Assembly: GCF_011043555.1 (NCBI RefSeq)
Contig: NZ_JAAKGS010000008.1
Span: 175,183-239,182, forward strand
Origin: Sphingobacterium sp. SGR-19
Lineage (GTDB): Bacteria; Bacteroidota; Bacteroidia; Sphingobacteriales; Sphingobacteriaceae
Reading direction: 5' to 3'
Length of the DNA stretch: 64,000 nucleotides
Position 1 is the stretch's first letter; each line of letters begins with the position of its first letter. Positions 18,905 to 27,112 of this stretch are shown here, piece by piece. Position numbers and translations under genes: made by a program. Below the pieces are notes generated by a model. It did no database searches. It saw only the letters and a list, made by a program, of their open reading frames with translations, and was not told the origin of the DNA.

Positions 18905-18938
18905 AAAATAAGAAAGAGCGGCCATATAGCCGCCCTTT
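18905..18938 (-). terminator. Intrinsic terminator after the WG-repeat gene
   Basis: AAAGAGCGGC (18913-18922) pairs with GCCGCCCTTT (18929-18938) with one wobble. On the minus strand the hairpin is followed by CTTATTTTT. It sits 29 bp after the WG-repeat stop codon. Confidence 0.85.
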
Positions 18939-18966
18939 TGGTTAAATATCACGAGTTATTTACGGA

Positions 18967-20430
18967 TTATTCCGTTTCCTCCATCTGCACATACTCCCCT
19001 TTGGTGTTGATATACAACACATCGTCATCATCGGTTTCGTTAATCGCCGCTATACCACCATAAAATGGTGTAGCGTATTCATATTTAAAAGGAATGGCTA
19101 TTTTTCCATCTTTGGTAATGTAGCCATACTTATTGTCTTGAAGCGCTACTACCAGGTCATCCTCATTTGCCAGCAGTAGGTAATCGTGTCCTGTTGTGGT
19201 CTTTTGCTGCGATTGTATATCCACGACATAATAACGCTCGTTCTCGATGATGATGACGTGGCTTTCGTCATATTCCATGATGGTTTCGAAAACTGCAGGT
19301 AAAACGATTTTGCCATCTAGATCTATTAATCCCGTCTTACCATCTTCGGAAAATAACGCGTAATCTTTTGAAAAGAACGAAATATGGTCATATTGAGCGG
19401 GAATAAGAGTTTCTTGGTTATAATCCATGACCCCCGTTTTACCGTCTATAGAGAAGAATATAACCTCAAGTTCAGGATCCAGAGCTAAGTACTCCCACGT
19501 ACAGGGAACAACTTCCTGTCCGTTTGTATCAATAATGCCATATTGGAAATCCGGGTTTGTGACAATGGCGCGTGTCCCTATAAATTCATTGATGGAAGCG
19601 TATTTTGGTTCCACGATGACCTGTTGGCTGTTATCCCGGATACCGATAAGGTGGCTTGTGGAATCCTGGAATGCATATAAATCATGGCCTAGCGGCATAT
19701 CAAAGAAACTGAGGGCATAAATATTCTCTTGTAACGTATAGTCTTCGGGAATTTCGAAGAGCGATGGGTCAAAATCAATTTCATTTACGGCACTGGCTTC
19801 GATGCCGATTCCGAAAGCACCAATATACAACGCTGCGCCGGGAATATTTTTGAGATAAGCATATTCTCCCCAGTATAAGGAAGGGAGGCTTTCATTATAC
19901 CAGATTTCCAGTTTTGTGTCTTCTGTGAGAGCGGCATCAAATTCATCCGAATCAAATTCTAAAACGGCCAACTTACACGGTAAGCCAGCTATGGTCTTGC
20001 TAGTGTCCGCAACAAAACGTATAGGCAAATCAGCTGTGCTCGTAACGGCGATGTCGTCCTCAGTTTCATGGATATTCACTTTATCCGTTGCATCGGTAGT
20101 TTTGGTATACGCCTGCATAGAAGGGTGGAGGATATACGAATCTTCTGTGTTGCGGTTGGTAATTTGGATCTGGTTGGTCTGCGTGATACCTTGCGTTTCC
20201 ACCCGGATAAAATTTTGGTTTACCCAAGCTTGCACTTGTGGTGTGTCATCCTCAACGAATGCCGCTGCCAGTGCTGATAACAAGGCAAGAGAATTGTCTT
20301 CGGTTGTGTCAGCTTGCGTAAGTGTTTCTGAAGAAAGCGCGAGTTTATAGTCAATTTTAAAAAGCTTTTCCTGTGAAAAAACAGTCGAAAAAGAGAAACT
20401 CAATAGTAAAGCGAATATACTTCTGTACAT
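18967..20430 (-). CDS. Exported WG-repeat protein
   Basis: From ATG 20430 the product is 487 residues with a signal peptide ending near STVFSQ (residue 20). The first 220 residues resemble the DUF4412/GLPGLI type of exported beta protein (IRVETQ..., AGLPCKLAVLEF). The C-terminal half has at least five WG-type repeats (YGIIDTNGQEVVP, TGVMDYNQETLIP, TGLIDLDGKIVLP, YGYITKDGKIAIP), beta-hairpin repeats found in surface or periplasmic proteins. No enzymatic motif is visible. A TTG at 20454 is in frame but lies upstream of a better signal peptide start. A terminator at 18905-18938 ends this transcript. Confidence 0.82.
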   Translation of the reverse strand: MYRSIFALLLSFSFSTVFSQEKLFKIDYKLALSSETLTQADTTEDNSLALLSALAAAFVEDDTPQVQAWVNQNFIRVETQGITQTNQIQITNRNTEDSYILHPSMQAYTKTTDATDKVNIHETEDDIAVTSTADLPIRFVADTSKTIAGLPCKLAVLEFDSDEFDAALTEDTKLEIWYNESLPSLYWGEYAYLKNIPGAALYIGAFGIGIEASAVNEIDFDPSLFEIPEDYTLQENIYALSFFDMPLGHDLYAFQDSTSHLIGIRDNSQQVIVEPKYASINEFIGTRAIVTNPDFQYGIIDTNGQEVVPCTWEYLALDPELEVIFFSIDGKTGVMDYNQETLIPAQYDHISFFSKDYALFSEDGKTGLIDLDGKIVLPAVFETIMEYDESHVIIIENERYYVVDIQSQQKTTTGHDYLLLANEDDLVVALQDNKYGYITKDGKIAIPFKYEYATPFYGGIAAINETDDDDVLYINTKGEYVQMEETE

Positions 20431-20455
20431 AGATGTTGTGTAATTAGGCTGCAAA

Positions 20456-20488
20456 TTTGAGAAAAAACTGTAAAACTTTCTACCTTTG
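20456..20488 (+). promoter_or_regulatory. Bacteroidota-type promoter of pepT
   Basis: TTTG at 20456-20459 and TACCTTTG at 20481-20488 are separated by 21 bp, a good match to the -33/-7 consensus. The pepT start codon is 20 bp downstream. Confidence 0.6.
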
Positions 20489-20508
20489 AATGATAATTAC
20501 AAGTTTGT

Positions 20509-21777
20509 ATGATTTATTTTGACATAAATAAGGTAAGCGATTTTCAAGTGGTGGAACGTTTTATACGTTACGTTCAGATTGATACGGAATCCGACCCCCA
20601 CGCGACTTCCTTTCCTTCTACGGAAAAGCAAAAGGACTTGAGTAGACTTTTAGTGTCGGAGTTGCAACAAATGGGAATAACGGATGCCCATCTCGACGAA
20701 TACGGCTATGTTTATGCAACTATTCCGTCGAATACAGATAAAGAAGTCCCGGTTATATGTTTCTGCTCCCATGTGGACACTTCACCGGATTGTTCGGGAA
20801 AAGATGTGAAACCGCTTATACACACGGATTATCAGGGGCAAGATATTGTATTGCCGGATGATCCGTCTGTCATTATTAAATATAACGAGCACCCCGATCT
20901 GCGACATCAATTAGGTCATGATATAATTACAGCCAGCGGTACCACGTTGCTTGGGGCAGATGATAAAGCCGGCGTGGCGGAGATTATGGATGCCACACGT
21001 TTGTTGATGGATCATCCCGAGATAAAGCACGGTGAAATCAAGTTATTGTTTACGCCTGATGAAGAAGTAGGACAAGGTGTTGAATATGTGGACTTAAAAA
21101 AATTAGGTGCGCAGTTTGGCTATACGATAGATGGAGAAAAAGCAGGAACCATCGAAGACGAGACGTTTTCGGCAGATGGTGTGCGTGTCATTATTCACGG
21201 CATATCCGTGCATCCCGGTTTTGCCAAGGGAAAAATGGTTAGTGCGCTGAAGGTGGCGGCCGATATTATCGCAGATTTACCAAAAGAGAAATTGTCGCCG
21301 GAAACAACGGTAGAGAAAGAAGGATTTATCCATCCAACCGAAATGAAGGGAGGCGTAGATAAAGCAGAAATCAATTTTATCATCAGAGATCACCATACAG
21401 CTAAATTGGCAGAGTATGAAGACATACTGCAACGTATCATAGAAAATGTGGTGGCAAGCTATCCGGGCGTATCTTATGCCTTCGATGTTAAAGAACAGTA
21501 TCGGAATATGAAAGAGGTTCTCGATCAGCATCCGGAGATTATGGAGGTTGGTTTGGAAGCTATTAAACGGGTCGGACTTGCACCCGAGCGGAGGAGTATA
21601 CGTGGTGGTACGGATGGATCGCGGCTTTCGTTTATGGGGCTGCCCTGTCCAAATGTATTTGCAGGCGGACACGCCTTCCATGGTAAAATGGAATGGATCA
21701 GTAAGCAGGATATGGAAAAAGCGGTGTTGACCATCTTGCATATTGCCCGTATTTGGGAAGAAAGAAGTGGAAAATGA
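20509..21777 (+). CDS. pepT: Peptidase T (tripeptide aminopeptidase)
   Basis: The 422-residue protein is an M20-family dizinc aminopeptidase that removes the N-terminal residue from tripeptides in the cytoplasm. Metal and catalytic motifs are visible: CFCSHVDTSPD (His88, Asp90), LLGADDKAGVAE (Asp151) and FTPDEEVGQG (Glu185, Glu186). The dimerisation insert runs about 210-330, and the GGTDGSRLSFMGLPCPN segment near the C-terminus is typical of PepT. Length matches the family. A nitroreductase gene follows after a 43-bp AT-rich spacer. Confidence 0.95.
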   Translation: MIYFDINKVSDFQVVERFIRYVQIDTESDPHATSFPSTEKQKDLSRLLVSELQQMGITDAHLDEYGYVYATIPSNTDKEVPVICFCSHVDTSPDCSGKDVKPLIHTDYQGQDIVLPDDPSVIIKYNEHPDLRHQLGHDIITASGTTLLGADDKAGVAEIMDATRLLMDHPEIKHGEIKLLFTPDEEVGQGVEYVDLKKLGAQFGYTIDGEKAGTIEDETFSADGVRVIIHGISVHPGFAKGKMVSALKVAADIIADLPKEKLSPETTVEKEGFIHPTEMKGGVDKAEINFIIRDHHTAKLAEYEDILQRIIENVVASYPGVSYAFDVKEQYRNMKEVLDQHPEIMEVGLEAIKRVGLAPERRSIRGGTDGSRLSFMGLPCPNVFAGGHAFHGKMEWISKQDMEKAVLTILHIARIWEERSGK

Positions 21778-21820
21778 GTGATGGATTATAAGTGATGAAT
21801 TAGATAATGAATAACAAGTA

Positions 21821-22402
21821 ATGAGTAACGAAAAAAACATGAACAACGAAGTACTAAGAGCTATTCATAGCAGAAGAACAATAAACCAGAATAGTTTTAC
21901 CAGTGAAGATATTTCCAAAGAAGATATTCTTACTATTTTGGAAGCAGCGAATGTTGCGCCTACTCACAAGCGTACGCAGCCGTGGCGTTTTGTGATATTT
22001 CAAAAGGATGGATTAAATCGTTTAGGCGCGGAGCTCGGCCGGATTTATAAAGAAATCACCCCATCCGAAAAATATACAGAACTGGCGGAACAAAATATGG
22101 CAAAGAAAGCGACGATGTCTAATGTGGCGATCGCTATTATTGTGAATTACACAGGTGAACTTCCCGAATGGGAAGAATTGGCAGCGACAGCTTGTGCTGT
22201 GCAAAATATGTGGTTAGCGGCACATTCACTCCGTATTGGGGGCTATTGGGCCTCCCCGGGTCTTATTAATCACTTAGGATCATTCTTGAACTTAGAAGAC
22301 AATCAACGATGTGTTGGTCTTTTCTATATGGGACATCATAACAGTGAGCCGCGTGAACCGGTCCGTTCTCCCATCGAGGAGAAAATTCGCTGGGAACGGT
22401 AA
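21821..22402 (+). CDS. Nitroreductase-family FMN oxidoreductase
   Basis: The 193-residue protein has the nitroreductase layout: an N-terminal arm (AIHSRRTINQNSF), VAPTHKRTQPWRF for FMN phosphate contact, then WLAAHSLRIGGYWASPG. These enzymes reduce nitro compounds, quinones or other electrophiles using NAD(P)H. The physiological substrate is unknown. In front lies a 43-bp spacer made of repeated TGAnnnATGAAT-like words, probably a low-complexity relic. Confidence 0.88.
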   Translation: MSNEKNMNNEVLRAIHSRRTINQNSFTSEDISKEDILTILEAANVAPTHKRTQPWRFVIFQKDGLNRLGAELGRIYKEITPSEKYTELAEQNMAKKATMSNVAIAIIVNYTGELPEWEELAATACAVQNMWLAAHSLRIGGYWASPGLINHLGSFLNLEDNQRCVGLFYMGHHNSEPREPVRSPIEEKIRWER

Positions 22403-22485
22403 GGTGTGTTTAAAAGGGACATAGACAACCTCCACGCAATCTAGGAATGGCAGGCAATTTGTTATTCAAGAGAAAAAAAGAAGTT

Positions 22486-22962
22486 ATGAAACACTTATTT
22501 TATATCGTGTTGGCAGTATTTGCTTTTTCTGCCTGCACATCGCCTAATAACTCGCAAACGAATTCGGAAGAATTAAGAGACTCGTTGGAAGACCAAATGG
22601 TGTCCAGGCCTTTGGAAACGGAAAACCCCGATCCGGCACATAATTCCCAAAACTCCGTCGATTGGACGGGAACCTACGAAGCAACTTTACCGTGCGCAGA
22701 TTGCCCTGGTATTAAAACAGTGCTGGTGCTCCGTGAAGATGAAACATTTCAAATGCATAGCGAATATTTGGAAAGAGATACCGAATTTGAGGACGAAGGA
22801 AAATTTGAATGGCAAAATAGCGGCTCTGTCGTACATTTGAAGGGAAAAGATACGAATGTTAAGCTTAAAGTGGGGGAAAATATTTTGTTCCAGTTAGATC
22901 AAGAAGGTAATGAAATTACAGGAGACTTGGCGGAGCATTATATCTATAAAAAACAGCAATAA
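22486..22962 (+). CDS. NlpE-like lipoprotein
   Basis: From ATG 22486 the product is 158 residues with lipobox Cys17 (FAFSAC). Residues about 65-155 match the NlpE N-terminal domain: WTGTYEATLPCADCPGIKT, containing the CxxC pair, then beta strands (MHSEYLERDTEFEDEGKFEW). In E. coli NlpE senses outer-membrane and copper stress; in Bacteroidota the function is not established. A longer form starting at 22447 would place residues before the signal peptide and is rejected. A terminator follows at 22985. Confidence 0.85.
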   Translation: MKHLFYIVLAVFAFSACTSPNNSQTNSEELRDSLEDQMVSRPLETENPDPAHNSQNSVDWTGTYEATLPCADCPGIKTVLVLREDETFQMHSEYLERDTEFEDEGKFEWQNSGSVVHLKGKDTNVKLKVGENILFQLDQEGNEITGDLAEHYIYKKQQ

Positions 22963-22984
22963 CAAACGGCAAATTTACAAAGGA

Positions 22985-23016
22985 AGAGCCTGCATACATT
23001 GCGGGCTTTTCTTTTA
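22985..23016 (+). terminator. Intrinsic terminator after the NlpE-like gene
   Basis: AGCCTGC (22987-22993) pairs with GCGGGCT (23001-23007) with one wobble, followed by TTTCTTTTATT. It also argues against the in-frame start at 22999 for the next gene. Confidence 0.78.
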
Positions 23017-23040
23017 TTGGTTAAGTTTGCTTCCAATAGA

Positions 23041-24255
23041 ATGAAAAATAGACAAGTCGATATGCAGAAAACACGGCTAACACCAGCTATATTGTGGTTG
23101 ATGGCCGTTCTATCCGGCCTGGTCGTGGCCAATAACTATTACAATCAGCCTCTTTTGGGGCTGATTGCTACGGACTTTCAGGTAAGCGAAAGTAGTGTGA
23201 GTAAAATTGCGGTGTTGACCCAGATAGGATACGCTTGCGGATTACTATTCATCGTGCCGTTGGGAGATAAGCTTTGGCGAAAGAAATTGATTCTGGTGGA
23301 TTTGGGGCTGGTTATTCTGGCGTTGCTGTTTATGGCGTTTACCCGACAGCTGATGGGTCTTTTTGTAGCTAGTTTCTTTATCGGAGTTACCTCCGTGATT
23401 CCGCAGCTATTTGTGCCGATGGCAGCGGAGCTTTCCAGTCCGGAGAAAAAGTCAGTTAACATTGGTATGGTTATGTCTGGGTTGCTGATCGGGATATTAT
23501 TATCTCGTTTTTTCAGCGGCGTAGTCGGTGAGCTGTGGGGTTGGCGGACGATGTTTGAAATAGCGGCGGGTATGATGATACTTGCCTGGCTGCTTGTATA
23601 TCGCTACCTGCCGGAATTACCACCTAATTTTGAGGGATCTTACGGCTCATTGATGCAATCGGTATGGCAACTGGCGAAAACCCAACCCGTCCTGCAACTC
23701 GCATCGTTCCGTGGAGCAATGGGTTTTGGCGCCATGTCTGCCGTTTTCACAACACTTGTCTTCCATATGGAAGGGGACCCGTTTAATGCGGGTTCATCGG
23801 TAGTAGGAGGGTTTGGTTTGATTGGTGCTGTAGGCGCTTTGGCAGCAGTTTTTGTTGGAAGATTGGCCCAACGATTTACCCGATACCAATTGATTTATTA
23901 CTCGCTGTTTATATTATTGCTAAGCTGGTTGTTTATCTTTTTTGGAGGATATACCTATTGGGGATTGATTATGGGTATTATTTTGATTGATCTGGGACTG
24001 CAGAGTTCGCATATCATGAATCAGTCTGATTTTTTTGCTTTGCCTACCAATGCTACTAATCGGCTAAACACGGTTTACATGGTCAGCTATTTTATTGGAG
24101 GGTCTTTAGGAACCTATCTGGGTGCTGTAGGTTGGCAATATGCCGGTTGGACAGGCGTGTGTTTAGTCGGCGCGACTTTCAGTGTTTTAGCTTTTGGTGC
24201 ACATATTTTGTTAGGGAGGGGGAGATTAAAAAAACAAATTTTTAATGAAAAATAA
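23041..24255 (+). CDS. MFS-family efflux transporter
   Basis: The protein is about 404 residues from ATG 23041 (397 from ATG 23062) with twelve predicted membrane spans. It has the MFS loop 2-3 signature (PLGDKLWRKKLILVDLG) and a VVANNYYNQPLLGLI first span typical of YgaY/YbcL-like drug-efflux carriers. The start cannot be earlier because the terminator at 22985-23016 lies upstream. The substrate cannot be predicted. It is followed 12 bp later by the XpaC-like gene, and the three genes on this strand (carrier, XpaC-like, TelA) may form one transcript. Confidence 0.85.
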   Translation: MKNRQVDMQKTRLTPAILWLMAVLSGLVVANNYYNQPLLGLIATDFQVSESSVSKIAVLTQIGYACGLLFIVPLGDKLWRKKLILVDLGLVILALLFMAFTRQLMGLFVASFFIGVTSVIPQLFVPMAAELSSPEKKSVNIGMVMSGLLIGILLSRFFSGVVGELWGWRTMFEIAAGMMILAWLLVYRYLPELPPNFEGSYGSLMQSVWQLAKTQPVLQLASFRGAMGFGAMSAVFTTLVFHMEGDPFNAGSSVVGGFGLIGAVGALAAVFVGRLAQRFTRYQLIYYSLFILLLSWLFIFFGGYTYWGLIMGIILIDLGLQSSHIMNQSDFFALPTNATNRLNTVYMVSYFIGGSLGTYLGAVGWQYAGWTGVCLVGATFSVLAFGAHILLGRGRLKKQIFNEK

Positions 24256-24267
24256 GTAAATTGCAAC

Positions 24268-25056
24268 ATGGGATTTGCAACGAAGAAACCAAAACGCTGG
24301 GAACTGCGACAGTTAACATGGACATTCATATCCATTGCCATGTTCATTCCTTTTCCAGTGCATATCTTCCCTTTCGTCATGTTATCCCAAGCCCAAAAAA
24401 GCAAGATCCGTTCCTGGTATGCTACAGGTATTGCACTATTGATGGTGGAACTGGCGTTGTTCGCTTCGTTCGTTTACTTTTTTGGCGCGATCTCGCAAGG
24501 CATGCTCTTGACACTCGGGGGGTATGTAACTTCTTATATTGTCGGAAATGGCTTACTATTGAATCGAGCGAAACCCTATCTACAGCGTTTGGAGTTGGCA
24601 GAAGTGCGTCCGTTGGCCTGGATTCCGACAGCGTCGTCCCGAAATAGATTACAACAATTGCCTCAAGCGACGTTGGATACACCTCAACTTTTTATTGAGA
24701 GGCTATTGTACTGGCGTAAAGCAATCAATAATCGGGCAATACATCAGAATATCGATAAGATCATCCACCTTTTTCATTTGTTGGAGCAACGCGATAAAAT
24801 CGAAGCGGAGAAATTCCTTGTTAGACATTCTACGGTCGTCAATGTATTAATGAAGTACGATGAAATTGAAAATTCAAGGCTTAATAACCAGGTGGCGATA
24901 GAATCCAAAAAGAAATTGGAAGAAGTAATTGCGAAAGCGGCAATAGCTATCGAACAGGAAGTGACCAATCAGTTTAAAGCGGGCATTTTAGACGTGTCAG
25001 CCGAAACAGATGTATATATACAGACATTAAAAAATAGGAACCTATTAAAAGATTAA
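24268..25056 (+). CDS. XpaC-like membrane protein, TelA partner
   Basis: The 262-residue protein has two or three membrane spans in the first 105 residues (LTWTFISIAMFIPFPVHIFP; WYATGIALLMVELALF; then GMLLTLGGYVTSYIVG) and a long helical cytoplasmic part rich in charged residues. The arrangement and its position 3 bp before telA match the XpaC-like (5-bromo-4-chloroindolyl phosphate hydrolysis) proteins that usually precede TelA. The named activity of XpaC rests on weak evidence; the pair is linked to tolerance of toxic anions and envelope-acting compounds. The family call leans on context as much as on motifs. Confidence 0.68.
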   Translation: MGFATKKPKRWELRQLTWTFISIAMFIPFPVHIFPFVMLSQAQKSKIRSWYATGIALLMVELALFASFVYFFGAISQGMLLTLGGYVTSYIVGNGLLLNRAKPYLQRLELAEVRPLAWIPTASSRNRLQQLPQATLDTPQLFIERLLYWRKAINNRAIHQNIDKIIHLFHLLEQRDKIEAEKFLVRHSTVVNVLMKYDEIENSRLNNQVAIESKKKLEEVIAKAAIAIEQEVTNQFKAGILDVSAETDVYIQTLKNRNLLKD

Positions 25057-25059
25057 CTT

Positions 25060-26169
25060 ATGGCAAATCTAGATTTGACAACATACGGCGATAGCGAAGA
25101 AAATAAAAAAGGCCAGGACGTATCGGTAAATTTCTCCGATGAAGATAAAGCCGTGATAAAGCAATATAAAGATAAAATCAACTTGACATCAACTACGGAC
25201 GTAATCCAGTACGGTGTCGGGAGCCAAACGAAAGTCAGTAATTTTTCCAATGAAATACTGAAGCAGGTACGCACCAAAGATATGGGGGGAGCAGAGGATA
25301 TCTTGTTGAACCTACGGTCGGACATAAAATCCTTTGATGAAAACCTCAATAAAAAACCCTTAATTCCTTTTTTTGACAATCTGAAGAAAAAAGTAAAACG
25401 CATGCGCACCGAATATCAATCGGTCGAAAAGAATATTCACCAGATTGAATTGAAGCTGGAGGGGCACTATAAGAATTTGGCAAAAGATGTCAATATATTC
25501 GATAAGCTTTTTGTGGAGAACCAAAATTATTTTAAGGAGCTATCACTTTACATAGCGGCGGGAGAGGAGAAGTTGCAGGAAGTCCATTCAGTTACGTTGC
25601 CAGCGTTAAAAGCGGAAGCGGAAGCGTCCGGTGACCAACATAAAGTACAAGCGTACAAGGATATGGAACAACACGTGGTGCGCTTCGAACGCAAAATCCA
25701 CGATCTAAAACTTACGCGTATGGTGGTACTCCAAACCGCACCACAGATCAGACTGATACAAAACAACAGTTCCGCGTTAATGGAAAAGATTCAGTCGTCA
25801 CTTGTGAACACCATTCCTTTATGGAAAAACCAGATGGTGCTGACGTTAGGTATTGCCCATTCGCAACGCGCGCTGGAAGCTCAAAAAGCGGTTACAGATG
25901 CGACCAACGAGTTACTTCGACGTAATTCGGAGATGCTGAAGGAATCGACGATTAACATTGCGAAAGAAACAGAGCGCGGCATCGTCGATATAGAAACGAT
26001 CAAAAAAGCGAACCAAGATATCGTTTCCACGATTGATCAAGTGCTCCAGATACAACGTGAAGGAAGAGAGAAACGCAAGGTCGTCGAGCAGGAATTACTG
26101 CAATCCGAAAATGAGCTGAAGACACATATACTAAAGTCTGCTACGGATGAGAATAATTTATTAACGTAG
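25060..26169 (+). CDS. TelA-family toxic-anion resistance protein
   Basis: The 369-residue protein is almost entirely helical and has no signal peptide or membrane span. The central region (VFDKLFVENQNYFKELSLYI-like segment, then EEKLQEVHSVTLPALKAEAE) and the QAPQIRLIQNNS-like segment (TAPQIRLIQNN) followed by TIPLWKNQMVLTLGIAHSQR match TelA. TelA was found on plasmid RK2 as a tellurite-resistance locus and is linked to tolerance of cell-envelope antimicrobials. It is translated right after the XpaC-like gene (3-bp gap). A terminator follows at 26176-26200. Confidence 0.9.
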   Translation: MANLDLTTYGDSEENKKGQDVSVNFSDEDKAVIKQYKDKINLTSTTDVIQYGVGSQTKVSNFSNEILKQVRTKDMGGAEDILLNLRSDIKSFDENLNKKPLIPFFDNLKKKVKRMRTEYQSVEKNIHQIELKLEGHYKNLAKDVNIFDKLFVENQNYFKELSLYIAAGEEKLQEVHSVTLPALKAEAEASGDQHKVQAYKDMEQHVVRFERKIHDLKLTRMVVLQTAPQIRLIQNNSSALMEKIQSSLVNTIPLWKNQMVLTLGIAHSQRALEAQKAVTDATNELLRRNSEMLKESTINIAKETERGIVDIETIKKANQDIVSTIDQVLQIQREGREKRKVVEQELLQSENELKTHILKSATDENNLLT

Positions 26170-26175
26170 TTTTAC

Positions 26176-26200
26176 GTTCTTTTTTCCCTCAAAAAAGAAC
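26176..26200 (+). terminator. Intrinsic terminator after telA
   Basis: GTTCTTTTTT (26176-26185) pairs perfectly with AAAAAAGAAC (26191-26200) around loop CCCTC. Confidence 0.75.
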
Positions 26201-26312
26201 CAAAAAAATCGTCGCTTCAGATATTTGAAATTAGGGATAGTACTAAGGATGAAATTCTACATACTTCAAATATCTGGATGCGACATTAAGTGGTTAAGGA
26301 GGGGTTGTACAA
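26201..26312. repeat. Intergenic repeat family copy A, module 1 (GTCGC...GCGAC hairpin)
   Basis: Outer stem GTCGC (26211-26215) with GCGAC (26280-26284); inner stem CAGATATTTGAA (26218-26229) with TTCAAATATCTG (26265-26276). The loop contains GTACTAAGGATGAAATTCTAC-like sequence, of which ACTAAGGAT is shared with copies B (47026-47160) and C (43866-43980). GGTTAAGGAG downstream is shared with B. This and the next entry account for the 405-bp gene-free stretch. Confidence 0.75.
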
Positions 26313-26380
26313 TACGTATGACGTGTTCCTATGTCCGTTTAGTAATACTATGAGAAGATAATACCAATGTAGACACCCTA

Positions 26381-26399
26381 AGCCCACGGTACGTGGGCT
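26381..26399. repeat. Short perfect palindrome
   Basis: AGCCCACG (26381-26388) pairs with CGTGGGCT (26392-26399) around a 3-nt centre. It lies between modules 1 and 2 of the repeat. No T-tract follows, so it is not an obvious terminator. Confidence 0.6.
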
Positions 26400-26411
26400 A
26401 TAATCGACATC

Positions 26412-26525
26412 GTATCGTTCCGCGGCCAGCTTTTCGCAGGTTATTTCGAAAAGAACAAAATTTGTTTGACCGAAGGGAGTTTATTTTGTTCCGAAATAAA
26501 CAAGAAAAGGTAGCGGAATTATACA
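26412..26525. repeat. Long nested hairpin element (repeat copy A, module 2)
   Basis: Four stem segments nest around a short loop: TTCCGC (26418-26423) with GCGGAA (26513-26518); CTTTTC (26430-26435) with GAAAAG (26504-26509); TTATTTCG (26441-26448) with CGAAATAA (26492-26499); GAACAAAAT (26453-26461) with ATTTTGTTC (26483-26491). The AAAAGGTAGC part resembles sequence at 44006-44025, so it belongs to the same composite family. Confidence 0.7.
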
Positions 26526-26540
26526 AGTCGTGATCTTTTG

Positions 26541-26566
26541 CTTCTTTTCCATCTAGGGAAAAGAAG
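26541..26566 (-). terminator. Terminator hairpin after the 26575 lipoprotein gene
   Basis: CTTCTTTTCC (26541-26550) pairs perfectly with GGAAAAGAAG (26557-26566). A homologous hairpin follows the repeat copy at 44060-44080. Confidence 0.65.
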
Positions 26567-26574
26567 AAGAAAAA

Positions 26575-27108
26575 TCAATCTTCCCATCTTTTTTTGGGAA
26601 CACACTTAATACCATGTGTTTTCCGCAATATGATAGGCCGTTGATCAAAACGGCTTTCTAGCACGAGAGAATCCGTGTCATGGTAGGCCACACGGTAGCG
26701 GGGTAGGTAGGTTCCGGTTTTATAACAGCCGGAAGTTTTGTATTTGCCATTCGGTTTGGTGTAGATGCCTTCACCTATTAAACTATCGCCACGGATGACA
26801 TATACACCTCTTGCATATTCCGTCCATTCTCCGTCTTTGTAACAGGAATCCGGGATCCGTTGCATTTTAGCATGTACACGCATGGTGGTATAGACGGAGT
26901 CACATACAAATTTAAATTCATGCAACGTGTAGTCCATCATTTGCGATTGGTGGGGAATACTGTCCTGCATCCATACACCTTGCAGATAATCTGCCCCTTC
27001 GGATTGCATTTCCGAATGGCGTACACAGCTGCTGACAAAAAGAAGCATGCCTACCATCGTAGATAGACATGCAAACAGTCTATATTTTACCAATAAAAGT
27101 ACAATCAC
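26575..27108 (-). CDS. Lipoprotein of unknown function
   Basis: The product is 177 residues from a GTG start at 27108, with a hydrophobic signal and lipobox LLFVSSC (Cys28). The mature part is beta-rich with repeated short units (CYKDGEWTEYARGVYVIRGD, GKYKTSGCYKTGTYLPRY), suggesting a small barrel or MORN-like sheet. A TTG at 27093 and an ATG at 27057 are alternatives; the ATG would leave too short a signal peptide. It begins 4 bp after the fumC stop on the same strand and is probably co-transcribed with it. I recognise no family. Confidence 0.72.
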   Translation of the reverse strand: MIVLLLVKYRLFACLSTMVGMLLFVSSCVRHSEMQSEGADYLQGVWMQDSIPHQSQMMDYTLHEFKFVCDSVYTTMRVHAKMQRIPDSCYKDGEWTEYARGVYVIRGDSLIGEGIYTKPNGKYKTSGCYKTGTYLPRYRVAYHDTDSLVLESRFDQRPIILRKTHGIKCVPKKRWED

Positions 27109-27112
27109 TTCT

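Noticed and set aside
21778..21820. Repeated ATGA/TGAA words before the nitroreductase gene
   Set aside because: Low-complexity AT-rich spacer; no clear unit length or palindrome.
24261..24647. 128-codon frame overlapping the XpaC-like gene
   Set aside because: The frame of the XpaC-like gene has membrane spans and couples to telA; this is its shadow.
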